Below the pieces are notes generated by a model, which had not been told where the DNA came from, searched no databases, and saw only the letters and a program-made list of their open reading frames with translations. This document shows positions 41,792 through 51,055 of a stretch of 64,000 nt of DNA, piece by piece. How positions within the stretch are numbered: position 1 is the stretch's first letter; every line of letters starts with the position of its first letter. The stretch covers positions 1 through 64,000 of the forward strand of contig JAFIEM010000001.1 of NCBI GenBank assembly GCA_020832555.1, given 5' to 3'. Made by a program: the position numbers and the translations under genes. This stretch comes from Natronohydrobacter sp. (GTDB lineage Bacteria > Pseudomonadota > Alphaproteobacteria > Rhodobacterales > Rhodobacteraceae).

Positions 41792-43073
41792 CATGATCGC
41801 GCGGCGCCAGGCGCTTCTTGGGCCAAATGTCTCGACCTTTTACGACGATCCGCTCCATGTCGTGCGGGCCGAGGACGTCTGGATGTGGGATGCAGAGGGG
41901 CGCAAATATCTGGATTGCTACAACAATGTCCCCCATGTCGGGCATTGCAACCCGCGCGTGGTGCAGGCGATCTGCAATCAGGCCGGACGGCTCAACACCC
42001 ATACCCGCTATCTGCATGAGGGCATCCTTGACTATGTCGAGCGCCTGACCGCGACCTATGACGACCCCCTGAAAACCGCGATCCTGACTTGCACCGGGTC
42101 TGAGGCGAATGACATCGCGCTGCGGATGGCCGAAGGTGTCACCGGCAAACGCGGGATCATCGCCACCGACGCAACCTATCACGGCAACACGACGCTGGTC
42201 AGCCATCTGTCGCGCTCGAACGTGCCTGAGGTGGGCTTTGGCCTGGGAGGGTATTTGCGCCATGTCGAAGCCCCCGACAGCTATCGCCTCCACGACCCTG
42301 ACGGGCAAAGGTTTGCGGCCAAGGTGCAAGAGGCGATCGACGATCTGGAACGCTCGGGCATTGGTTTTGCTGCACTGATCGTCTGTCCCTTGTTCCTGAA
42401 CGAATGCTTTCCCACGCAGGCCGAAGGCTGGCTGCGCCCGGCAGCGGATGCCGTGCGGCGCGCGGGCGGGTTGTTGATCTGTGACGAAGTGCAGGCCGGC
42501 TTCGGGCGTTGTGGCAGCCATTTCTGGGGTCATCAGAAGCAGGGCGTGGTTCCCGATGTGGTCACGATGGGCAAGCCGATGGGCAATGGCCACCCGGTCG
42601 CCGGTCTGGTGACCAACGCTGAGGTCATGGCCCGGTTCCGCAAATCGTTTCGCTATTTCAACACTTTCGGCGGCAACCCCGTCAGTTGTTCGGCAGCGAT
42701 GGCGGTGCTGGATGAATTGCAGGATAGGAAGCTTCAGGCCAATGCAGCGAAGATCGGCAAGCTTGCGCATCAGCGACTGAGCGAACTGGCGGCGAAATAC
42801 CCGGTCATCGGCGATGTGCGGCAATCCGGCATGGTCTTTGGCGCGGAATTTGTGCTGGACCACGATACCAAGGCCCCGGCTGCGGCCTATGCCGATCTGG
42901 TGGTCAACAAGCTGCGGCATCGCGGGATCATCTTGTCGAAGCTTGGCCGCCACAAGAACACGCTCAAGATCCGTCCGCCCATGCCCTTTGGCGAAGAGCA
43001 TCTCGATCTGCTGATGACCACGCTGGACGCGGTTCTCGCCGAAACGCCGATTCAAACTCCGGTGGCGGTATGA
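41784..43073 (+). CDS. Class III PLP enzyme resembling amino-alcohol-phosphate phospho-lyases (AGXT2L-like)
   Basis: RRQALLGPNVSTFYDDPLHVVRAEDVWMWDAEGRKYLDCYNNVPHVGHCNPRVVQAICNQAGRLNTHTRYLHEGILDYVERL; DEVQAGFGR; K in VTMGKPMGNG. Confidence 0.82.
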   Translation: MDDMIARRQALLGPNVSTFYDDPLHVVRAEDVWMWDAEGRKYLDCYNNVPHVGHCNPRVVQAICNQAGRLNTHTRYLHEGILDYVERLTATYDDPLKTAILTCTGSEANDIALRMAEGVTGKRGIIATDATYHGNTTLVSHLSRSNVPEVGFGLGGYLRHVEAPDSYRLHDPDGQRFAAKVQEAIDDLERSGIGFAALIVCPLFLNECFPTQAEGWLRPAADAVRRAGGLLICDEVQAGFGRCGSHFWGHQKQGVVPDVVTMGKPMGNGHPVAGLVTNAEVMARFRKSFRYFNTFGGNPVSCSAAMAVLDELQDRKLQANAAKIGKLAHQRLSELAAKYPVIGDVRQSGMVFGAEFVLDHDTKAPAAAYADLVVNKLRHRGIILSKLGRHKNTLKIRPPMPFGEEHLDLLMTTLDAVLAETPIQTPVAV

Positions 43074-44017
43074 GCGATCCGGTCCGCGAAGCCTTGACGC
43101 TTTGGGGCCTTGAAGGCGCAGATTGCAGCTTTGTCGCGGGACGCGAAAACCGGGTCTACCGGGTGCGCAGCGCATCCGGCGACCATGTCCTGCGGATCAG
43201 ACGGCCCGGCTACCGCGATGAGGCCGAATTGCACTCCGAACTTGCCTGGCTTGCGGCGATGGACGAGGCCGGGCTGCATGTTCCGAAACCGTGCCTCTCG
43301 CGTCACGGCAGGCTACTGGAACGGTTGGGCGACGGGTTTGTCGATCTGGTTGGCTGGCTGCCCGGCACGCCGATGGGGCATAGTCGCGCGCCCCTGACTT
43401 TGGGCAACCGGACGGGGGTGTTTCATGCGCTCGGTGCAGAAATCGCGCGGCTGCATGCCGCTTGCGATGGCTGGCATCGCCCGGCCGGGTTTCGTCGCTG
43501 CCGCTGGGATATCGACGGGCTCACGGGCGAGGCGCCGCTTTGGGGTCGGTTCTGGGAGAACCCCGTCCTTGATGCACCGACCCGCGATCTGTTCCTGCGG
43601 TTCCGGCAAACCGCGCGCGAAAGGTTGGTCCTTGCGCTTGGCAGGCTCGACTCTGGCCTGATCCATGCCGATCTTGTGCGCGAGAATGTCCTCCTGGATG
43701 GCCCGGTCATCCGGATGATCGACTTTGACGATGGTGGCTTCGGTTTCCGCCTGTTCGATCTGGCCACGGTGCTGCTGAAAAACCTGGCCGAGCCGGACTA
43801 TCCGGCCCTGAAGGCGGCGCTGATCAGCGGATATCACAGCCAGCGTCCGCTGGACCTGTCGGATCTGGACCTGTTCCTTGCGCTGCGGGCGCTGACCTAT
43901 GTCGGCTGGATTGTCCCGCGCATGGAGGAAGATGGCGGGGCCGCGCGAAACGCGCGGTTCATCGCCGAGGCAAAGAGCCTTTGTGCTGCATATTTTGACG
44001 CGACCACAGTTCAATAG
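43070..44017 (+). CDS. APH/ChoK-type phosphotransferase (hydroxylysine kinase/homoserine kinase II-like)
   Basis: LIHADLVRENVLLDGPVIRMIDFDDGGFGFRLFDLATVL (catalytic HxDxxxxN and D motifs). 4-nt overlap with the upstream PLP enzyme. Confidence 0.85.
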   Translation: MSDPVREALTLWGLEGADCSFVAGRENRVYRVRSASGDHVLRIRRPGYRDEAELHSELAWLAAMDEAGLHVPKPCLSRHGRLLERLGDGFVDLVGWLPGTPMGHSRAPLTLGNRTGVFHALGAEIARLHAACDGWHRPAGFRRCRWDIDGLTGEAPLWGRFWENPVLDAPTRDLFLRFRQTARERLVLALGRLDSGLIHADLVRENVLLDGPVIRMIDFDDGGFGFRLFDLATVLLKNLAEPDYPALKAALISGYHSQRPLDLSDLDLFLALRALTYVGWIVPRMEEDGGAARNARFIAEAKSLCAAYFDATTVQ

Positions 44018-44027
44018 GGGGAACGAG

Positions 44028-45272
44028 ATGACGAAAACAATTCTGGTCATCGGCACATTCGACACCAAGGCGGATGAGTTGGCCTATTTGATCGACCGGA
44101 TCCAAGAGCAGGGCGGCGCGGTGCTGGCGATGGATGTCAGCGTTCTGGGCGAGGCGCAGATCCCTGTCGAGGTCAGCAAGCATGTCGTTGCGGGCGCTGT
44201 CGGCGAAACCATCGACGGGCTGATCGCGCTGGGCGAGGAAGGCGAGGCTTTCGAGAAAATGAGTGCGGGGGCGGCGCTGCTGACCCGACGCCTGTATGAT
44301 GCGGGCCGCTTCCACGGTATGATCGCGCTTGGCGGCACTATGGGCACCGATCTGGCGCTTGACTGTGCGCAGGCTCTGCCGATTGGCGTGCCGAAATATA
44401 TCGTCTCGACTGTGGCCGGTTCGCCGCTGATCGCTGCTGAACGCATGGCGGCGGATGTGCAGTTTATCCTTTGGGCAGGCGGGCTTTATGGGCTGAACCC
44501 GCTCTGCAAGTCATCGCTCAGCCAGGCAGCGGGCGCGGTTCTGGGTGCGGCGCAGGCAGTCGAGCCACCGGCCTTCGACCGTCCGTTGATCGGGATGACC
44601 TCGCTGGGGTCATCCTGCCTGAAATACATGAAACACCTGCACCCGGAACTGACCAAGCGCGGCTATGATATCGCGGTGTTCCATACCACGGGCATGGGTG
44701 GCATGGCCTTCGAGCGGCTGGCCTCCGAAGGCGTTTTTGCCTGCGTGATGGACTTCTCGCTGCAGGAATTCGTCAATGCGCAAAGCGGCTCACTGGTCAG
44801 CGCCGGGGCCGACCGGCTGACTGGCGCTGGCCGCGCCGGTACGCCGCAGATGGTGGCACCGGGGGCGTCGGACATTCTGGATCTGGCTGGCTGGCAGGAG
44901 ACTCCGCTTCGTTTTCAGGACCGGCCCTGTCATGTCCACAACCGGCTGATAAAAAGCGTGGCTTTCAATGCCGAAGAGCGCCGGGAACTGGCCCACGCCA
45001 TCGCCGACCGTCTGGCCACGGCGCAAGGCCCGACCCATTTCTTCCTGCCCAAGGGCGGGATCGAGGAATGGGATCGCCCCGGCGAGGCGGCGCATAATCC
45101 CGAGGGTTTGGCCGCGTTCTGTGACGAGGTGGAACTTGCGATGAGCGGGCGCGTGGAGATGACGGCTCTGGATTGTCATATCAACGACACTGCCTTCTGC
45201 GAGGCGGTTCTGGTCCGGCTCGATGACTGGATCGCTTCGGGAATTGTCGCCAAAGGCAAGCTGACAGCATGA
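44028..45272 (+). CDS. Tm-1-like ATP-binding domain protein (UPF0261 family)
   Basis: KTILVIGTFDTKADELAYLIDRIQEQGG; IGMTSLGSSCLKYMKHLHPELTKRGYDIAVFHTTGMGGMAFE. Confidence 0.85.
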   Translation: MTKTILVIGTFDTKADELAYLIDRIQEQGGAVLAMDVSVLGEAQIPVEVSKHVVAGAVGETIDGLIALGEEGEAFEKMSAGAALLTRRLYDAGRFHGMIALGGTMGTDLALDCAQALPIGVPKYIVSTVAGSPLIAAERMAADVQFILWAGGLYGLNPLCKSSLSQAAGAVLGAAQAVEPPAFDRPLIGMTSLGSSCLKYMKHLHPELTKRGYDIAVFHTTGMGGMAFERLASEGVFACVMDFSLQEFVNAQSGSLVSAGADRLTGAGRAGTPQMVAPGASDILDLAGWQETPLRFQDRPCHVHNRLIKSVAFNAEERRELAHAIADRLATAQGPTHFFLPKGGIEEWDRPGEAAHNPEGLAAFCDEVELAMSGRVEMTALDCHINDTAFCEAVLVRLDDWIASGIVAKGKLTA

Positions 45273-45548
45273 CCGAGGTGCTTTGGGGAAGGGGCGCGTT
45301 GACTTCGGGCAGTGCGGATCCGCTGGAGCGAGGGGGTCGTGGCGCAACCCAAAGTGGCTGCTGCCGGGGATGGGGTATCCTGCCAGTGAAAGACTGCGAT
45401 GCCCGTCGGGGAATTGTCAGTTAACCGGCTGAATATCCTCAAGCGCGCAACGCCACTGTCAGCCGCCATCAACTTTCTTCGAGAGCGGTATGCAAGGCTC
45501 TGGCTTCGAATGTTCTGCACATCCATTCGGCAACGGGTTTTCGCTGTG

Positions 45549-46196
45549 TCACATGGGTTTCCTGGCCGCTTCGATCACGGCTTTGCACGTCAGTTCGCGC
45601 AACCTTTGCTGACCATCATGAGTGAAAAGTGTCTTGTCAAAGCTGATGCCGAAGCTGAAGCGGTTGGAAACATTGAAGAAACTTGCAGCACTGATCAGCC
45701 AGTGTAGCTCGTGGGGGGAAACATCAGAGCGAATGCTCCCGTCCTTCTGGCCGCGCGCGCAAATATCCTCGATCCGTTCAATGGCGCTGGCGTTCACGCG
45801 TGCGATCAACGGCGACCCTGCCAAATGCTTTCCCTTATGCACATTCTCGATCATCACAAGCCGGATAAAGCTCTCATTCGCGCGATGATGGTCGAAGGTG
45901 AATTCGACCAGTTTGCGGAGCGCATCAAGGGGGGGCAGCGACGTCAGATCGAGGGAGGCTTCTTCCGAACGTACCTTGCGATAGGCTTCTTCGAGCACCT
46001 GGCGGTAAAGCGATTCCTTGTCGCCAAAATAGTAATAAATCATGCGCTTGGATGTGCGCGTTCGGGCGGCAATTTCATCCACCCGCGCTCCGGTTAGTCC
46101 GTGCTCTGCAAATTCCTCGGCCGCCGCCGCAAGGATGTTTGCCTGCACGGCTTCCGGATCCTGCTTCCACTTTTTTCGGGTCTGTGTCTCGGTCAT
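45549..46196 (-). CDS. TetR-family regulator
   Basis: AAAEEFAEHGLTGARVDEIAARTRTSKRMIYYYFGDKESLYRQVLEEAY. Confidence 0.92.
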   Translation of the reverse strand: MTETQTRKKWKQDPEAVQANILAAAAEEFAEHGLTGARVDEIAARTRTSKRMIYYYFGDKESLYRQVLEEAYRKVRSEEASLDLTSLPPLDALRKLVEFTFDHHRANESFIRLVMIENVHKGKHLAGSPLIARVNASAIERIEDICARGQKDGSIRSDVSPHELHWLISAASFFNVSNRFSFGISFDKTLFTHDGQQRLRELTCKAVIEAARKPM

Positions 46197-46273
46197 GCGT
46201 CTGGTGCCAATTGCGAGGTCAGGGCTATCCAATCCAATAATGTACTATCCAGTTAAAATCAATTGACACAATT

Positions 46274-46285
46274 AACCGATTGGTT
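46274..46285. promoter_or_regulatory. Putative TetR operator
   Basis: Imperfect palindrome AACCGATTGGTT in the divergent promoter. Confidence 0.4.
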
Positions 46286-46325
46286 CATTACAAGCGCCAG
46301 GAGATGGGGGAGCTTGATTCGCAGC

Positions 46326-47225
46326 ATGGATCGTCAGCAAGACAACACGGACTCGGTCCTGATTGGCCTGATCGGGTCAGGAATCGCCGGATCGCGCACT
46401 CCGGCCATGCATGAAGGTGCTGCGCGGGCGCTTGGCCTGCCGCTGGTTTATCGCCGGATTGACCTGAGCCGGTATGCGGATACTCCGCTGGCCGACCTGA
46501 TCGCGCAACTGGAGTGGCTCGGCTTTGACGGGGTGAATGTGACCTATCCCTGCAAGCAGGCGATCCTGCCATTGCTGAACGACTTGTCAGAAAATGCGGC
46601 CGGGGTTGGGGCCGTCAACACGGTCGTGTTCCGAGATGGTCGCAGGCACGGCCATAACACGGACATCTGGGGTTTTGCGGAAGCGTTTCGTCTGGATCTG
46701 GCAGGCGTGCCGCGCCGCGCTGTTCTGCAGCTCGGTGCGGGCGGTGCGGGGGCTGCGACGGCTTTCGCCCTGTTGTGCGAAGGGGTCGAGGAATTGCGGC
46801 TCTACGATCCGGTTGCGAGCAACAGTTCTGCAGTCGTGCAGCAACTGTCGCAGCGATACGACCCGGCCCGCATCAAGGTTGTCAGCGATCCGATGCATGC
46901 AGCGCGGGGCTGTGACGGGATCGTTAATGCATCCCCCGTCGGAATGGAAAAACTGCCCGGCATGCCGCTGCCGCCACAGGCGATCCCGACAGGCGCCTGG
47001 GTTGCGGATATCATTTACTTCCCGATGGAAACCGAGTTCCTCAAGGCCGCAAAATCGCGCGGCTGCCGTGTGATGAACGGTGCAGGCATGGCTTTGTGGC
47101 AAGCCGTGCGCGCCTTCGCGCTCTTCACAGGCCAGGCCCCGGATCTCGACGCTATGCGCGCCGCGTTTCATGCGGCGCGACCTGCACCCGCTCTGATCGC
47201 GCAACAAGCGCGACTGATTTCCTGA
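46326..47225 (+). CDS. Shikimate/quinate 5-dehydrogenase family protein
   Basis: IGLIGSGIAGSRTPAMHEGAARALGL; FDGVNVTYPCKQAILPLLNDLS; NASPVGME. Confidence 0.9.
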   Translation: MDRQQDNTDSVLIGLIGSGIAGSRTPAMHEGAARALGLPLVYRRIDLSRYADTPLADLIAQLEWLGFDGVNVTYPCKQAILPLLNDLSENAAGVGAVNTVVFRDGRRHGHNTDIWGFAEAFRLDLAGVPRRAVLQLGAGGAGAATAFALLCEGVEELRLYDPVASNSSAVVQQLSQRYDPARIKVVSDPMHAARGCDGIVNASPVGMEKLPGMPLPPQAIPTGAWVADIIYFPMETEFLKAAKSRGCRVMNGAGMALWQAVRAFALFTGQAPDLDAMRAAFHAARPAPALIAQQARLIS

Positions 47226-47248
47226 AAAAACGCAAAAGGGAGGAAACC

Positions 47249-48250
47249 ATGCGTTCGAAAAGTTCAACTTCTGCCCTCGCCCTCGGGTTGGCACTTGGCC
47301 TTGGCCTGAGCGCCGCGCAGGCGCAGACCATTCGCTTTGGCCATGTCGATCCGGCTGACTGGACCTCGTCCAAGAAAGGGGCCGCCGCCGAAGTGTTCAA
47401 GATGCTGGTCGAAGGCGAATCCGATCTGACGGTCGAGTTGTTCCCGGCAGGCTCGCTCGGCAATGAAAACGAGTTGATCGAGCAGGCGCAGGAAGGGCTG
47501 ACTCAGGTCGTGATGGTTTCGGGCGCCATGAGTCGCGTCTGCCGCGCCGCGCAAGTGCTTGACGTGCCTTTCACCTTCGCAGATGCGACAGTCGCATGGT
47601 CGGTGCTGGACGGGCCTTTCGGTGCCGATCTGGCCGAACATTGTCTGGCCGAATCCGGTCTGCGCACGCTGGCCTATGGGGAAACCGGGGTCCGACATTT
47701 CACCAACAACACCCGTGAAGTGCGCAGTCCGGCCGATATGGCGGGCCTGAAATTCCGCGTCCAGCCGATCCCGCTTTATGTCGAGATGGTCAATGCGCTG
47801 GGCGCAGAGCCGACGCCCGTGCCGTGGACCGAAGTGCCGAATGCTCTGGCCACCGGCCTTGTTGACGGGCAGGAAAACCCCATCGGGGTGATCTATGGCA
47901 ACAACCTGCACCAGCTGCAAAAGCATCTGACGCTGTCGGGCCATGTCTATGCGACCGATTTTCTGGTCATCAATGACGAATTCTTCCAGTCGCTGAGCGA
48001 ACAGCAACAGGCCGTTGTGGCCCGCGCCGCAACTGTTGCAGGCACAGTCGGTCGCGCCATCCAGCAGTTCAATTCGGCCCAAGGGCTGAGCGCCATGGCG
48101 AGCGAAGGCGTTGCAGTCTATGCGCCGACCGCTGAAGAGCTTGGTCAGTTCCGCGAACTGGCACAACCGGCCGTGCTGGAATGGCTGCGTGGCGAGTTGG
48201 GCGACGATGCCCAGTGGATCGACCGTCTGCAAGCCGCGATCGACGGCTAA
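47249..48250 (+). CDS. TRAP transporter substrate-binding protein DctP
   Basis: Signal peptide; LAYGETGVRHFTNNTREVRSPADMAGLKFRVQPIPLYVEMVNALGAEPTPVPWTEV. Confidence 0.92.
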   Translation: MRSKSSTSALALGLALGLGLSAAQAQTIRFGHVDPADWTSSKKGAAAEVFKMLVEGESDLTVELFPAGSLGNENELIEQAQEGLTQVVMVSGAMSRVCRAAQVLDVPFTFADATVAWSVLDGPFGADLAEHCLAESGLRTLAYGETGVRHFTNNTREVRSPADMAGLKFRVQPIPLYVEMVNALGAEPTPVPWTEVPNALATGLVDGQENPIGVIYGNNLHQLQKHLTLSGHVYATDFLVINDEFFQSLSEQQQAVVARAATVAGTVGRAIQQFNSAQGLSAMASEGVAVYAPTAEELGQFRELAQPAVLEWLRGELGDDAQWIDRLQAAIDG

Positions 48251-48256
48251 GCATTT

Positions 48257-48283
48257 CTGGCGCGCGCATCAGGCGCGCGCCAG
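48257..48283 (+). promoter_or_regulatory. Intercistronic hairpin between dctP and dctQ
   Basis: CTGGCGCGCGC-ATCAG-GCGCGCGCCAG perfect 11-bp stem. Confidence 0.75.
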
Positions 48284-48309
48284 TCTACCCTGATCCGAGG
48301 AGCGGATGA

Positions 48310-48849
48310 ATGCTCTTGCGTGTGCATCGTTATCTGACGGCAGCCTTTGCGCTCGGCGCAAGCCTTTGCATGGCCGCGATTTTCCTGATCGTTCTGATCA
48401 ATTCGCTGCGCCGCTACTTCATGGGCCGCTCCTGGCCCTGGGGCGAGGAATTGCCGGTGTATCTGGCGATTTACGGCGTGATGTTCGGCATTTCGATGGC
48501 AGTCATGCAAGAACGCCATATCGCCTTTCGGATCTTGACTGATTTCCTGTCGCCCCGCTTGCAACGCATGACAGCGCTTGCAGTTGATCTGATGACCGTC
48601 GCAGTTGGCATCATTCTCGCACGCTCTGGCCTGTTGTTGATCGAAAGCCGTGGCGCGCGTGATGCTTCGGGACTGGTGACGACCATGCGCGGTCTGTCGC
48701 GCGATTTCGACATGCCCTGGATTGCGCAGCTTGGCACGCTGGGGCCGTGGCAATTCGCGCTGGTGATCGGTGGGGTCATGCTGAGCATTGCGGCCTGCAT
48801 CCAGTTCCTGACCCGTCTCTTCACCCCAGCGCCCGAGGTAACCCCATGA
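48310..48849 (+). CDS. TRAP transporter small permease DctQ
   Basis: LRRYFMGRSWPWGEELPVYLAIYGVMFGISMAVMQERHIAFRIL. Confidence 0.88.
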   Translation: MLLRVHRYLTAAFALGASLCMAAIFLIVLINSLRRYFMGRSWPWGEELPVYLAIYGVMFGISMAVMQERHIAFRILTDFLSPRLQRMTALAVDLMTVAVGIILARSGLLLIESRGARDASGLVTTMRGLSRDFDMPWIAQLGTLGPWQFALVIGGVMLSIAACIQFLTRLFTPAPEVTP

Positions 48850-50132
48850 GCATCGTCATTCTGATCCTCGGGCTTGTCCTTGGCGCCCCGATTGCGTTTG
48901 CGATCCTGCTGTCGCTTGGCGTTTTCATGGAATTCGCGCCTGCGCCCTATCATGCGCGCATTGTCGCCGCCGAGGTGTTTCGCGGGCTGAATTCCTTTCC
49001 CCTGCTGGCGATCCCGCTTTTCGTGCTGGCAGGCGAGGTGATGAACGCCTCTGGCATCACGCATCGGATCATCGCGTTTTCAATCGTCATCGTGGGCCGG
49101 TTGCGCGCGGGTCTGGCGCTGGTGAATATCTGGGCGAGTGTCGTCTTTGCGGGCCTCTCGGGCTCTGCCATTGCCGACACATCCGCCATCGGGCGCGTTT
49201 TTGTCCCGGAAATGGAAAAAGCCGGCTATCCGCGCGATTTCGCCGCCGCCCTGACCGCCGCAAGCTCTGTCATCGGCCCGATCATTCCGCCCTCGATCCC
49301 GGTCATCATCTATGCGTTGACAGTCACCGGCGTTTCCGTGCCTGCGCTGTTTCTGGGTGGTGTCGGCCCCGGTCTCCTGCTGGCGATTGCGCTCTCGGCC
49401 TATGTCATGCTGACGATCCGGCGCATCCGCCCCGGCGATGCCACTGACCGCGCTGCCTATGATGCGATCCCTGCCAAATTCGGCGCGATCCTTGGGGGCT
49501 TTCTGCCACTGATGATGCCTGTCTTCGTCGTGGGCTCGATCATCCTGGGCGTTGTCACCCCGACCGAGGCCGCCGCCTTCGCCGTGGGCTATGCGCTGGT
49601 TCTGGGCGGGCTGATCTACCGCGAGGTCAACTGGCGCGATCTGCCCCGCATCTTCGCGGAATCGATGCGCGACAGTGCCGTGATCCTGATCATCATGGCG
49701 GCAGTCTCGGCGGGCAACTGGCTTCTGACCTATAACCGCATTCCCAACATGCTGACCGATTGGGTGATGGGCAATATCGACAGCACAACCGTGTTCCTGC
49801 TGATGGTGATCGTGCTCTTTCTTTTCGTGGGCCTTTTCCTTGAAGGGATTGCCGCGATGCTGGTGCTGGTTCCGATCCTGCATCCGATTGCGGTCAGCAT
49901 GGGGGTCGATCCGACGCATTTCGGCATCATCGTGATCTTCAACCTGATGATCGGCCTGATCACGCCACCGCTGGGCCTGTGCCTGTTTGTGGCCGAAAGC
50001 GTGGCCAAGGTCGGCATGGGACCACTGATCCGCCGCATCATGCCCTTCTTTCTGGTCGAGGTGCTGGTGCTCTTCATCATCACCTTTGTCCCGCAAACTG
50101 TCACCTTCCTGCCGCGCGCCTTGGGGTTCTGA
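48846..50132 (+). CDS. TRAP transporter large permease DctM
   Basis: VFAGLSGSAIADTSAIGRVFVPEMEKAGYPRDFAAALTAASSVIGPIIPPSIPVIIYA. Confidence 0.93.
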   Translation: MSIVILILGLVLGAPIAFAILLSLGVFMEFAPAPYHARIVAAEVFRGLNSFPLLAIPLFVLAGEVMNASGITHRIIAFSIVIVGRLRAGLALVNIWASVVFAGLSGSAIADTSAIGRVFVPEMEKAGYPRDFAAALTAASSVIGPIIPPSIPVIIYALTVTGVSVPALFLGGVGPGLLLAIALSAYVMLTIRRIRPGDATDRAAYDAIPAKFGAILGGFLPLMMPVFVVGSIILGVVTPTEAAAFAVGYALVLGGLIYREVNWRDLPRIFAESMRDSAVILIIMAAVSAGNWLLTYNRIPNMLTDWVMGNIDSTTVFLLMVIVLFLFVGLFLEGIAAMLVLVPILHPIAVSMGVDPTHFGIIVIFNLMIGLITPPLGLCLFVAESVAKVGMGPLIRRIMPFFLVEVLVLFIITFVPQTVTFLPRALGF

Positions 50133-50134
50133 CC

Positions 50135-51055
50135 ATGCAATTTTCCGGCGAAATCCTGATCGAAGACGAGTTTCTGCGTGACGGCTTGCAGAACGAGGCG
50201 CGGGTTTTCACGCTTGCCGAAAAGCTGGAGTTTCTGGCGGCGCTGGAAGCTGCGGGCCTGCGGCGTATTCAGGTCGGCAGTTTCGTGCATCCCAAATGGG
50301 TGCCGCAAATGGCCGATACGGATGCGCTTTGTGAGGCGATGCCACGCAATGCTGGCGTGACCTATACCGCGCTCGTGCTGAACGGCGCGGGGCTGGATCG
50401 CGCGCTGGCTGTGGGACTGGAGCATCTGTCGATCTCGATCTCCGCATCCGAAACCCATTCGCGCAAGAACACCAATCGCAGCGTCGATGAGGGGCGCTCG
50501 GCCATCACGCCAGTGATCGAGCGGGCGCTTTCCGAAGGGGTCACTGTGCGCGCAGGTATTCAGTCTGCCCTTGGCTGCGGATTCGAGGGCCGGATTGATC
50601 CCGCGCGCGTCATCGCCATTGCGCGCGAATTCGCGGCCATCGGGGTGCAGGAAATCAACATCGCCGACACCGCTGGTCTGGCCAATCCGGTGCAGGTCTT
50701 TCACCTGTGCTCCAAGCTGCAAGACGCGATCGGGTCAGATGTGGCACTGTCGCTGCATCTGCATGACACGCGCGGGCTGGGGCTGGCGAATATGCTGGCG
50801 GGGCTGCAAGCGGGGGTGCGGATTTTTGACGCGGCCATGGGCGGCCTTGGCGGCTGCCCATTTGTGCCCGAAGCCACCGGCAACATCGCCACTGAAGATC
50901 TGGCCTTCGCCTGCGAGGAGATGGGGCTTGCCACGGGCATCGACTGGCAGAAGCTGCGCGCCCCCGTGGCGCGGGCCGAAGCACTTCTGGGCCGCCAGTT
51001 GCCCGCCCGCCAGAGCCATGTTCCCGTCCCCCCTTGGCTGAGGCAGCTCGCATGA
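50135..51055 (+). CDS. HMG-CoA lyase family protein
   Basis: LIEDEFLRDGLQNEARVFTLAEKLEFLAALEAAGLRRIQVGSFVHPKWVPQMADTD; AMGGLGGCPFVPEATGNIATED. Confidence 0.85.
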   Translation: MQFSGEILIEDEFLRDGLQNEARVFTLAEKLEFLAALEAAGLRRIQVGSFVHPKWVPQMADTDALCEAMPRNAGVTYTALVLNGAGLDRALAVGLEHLSISISASETHSRKNTNRSVDEGRSAITPVIERALSEGVTVRAGIQSALGCGFEGRIDPARVIAIAREFAAIGVQEINIADTAGLANPVQVFHLCSKLQDAIGSDVALSLHLHDTRGLGLANMLAGLQAGVRIFDAAMGGLGGCPFVPEATGNIATEDLAFACEEMGLATGIDWQKLRAPVARAEALLGRQLPARQSHVPVPPWLRQLA

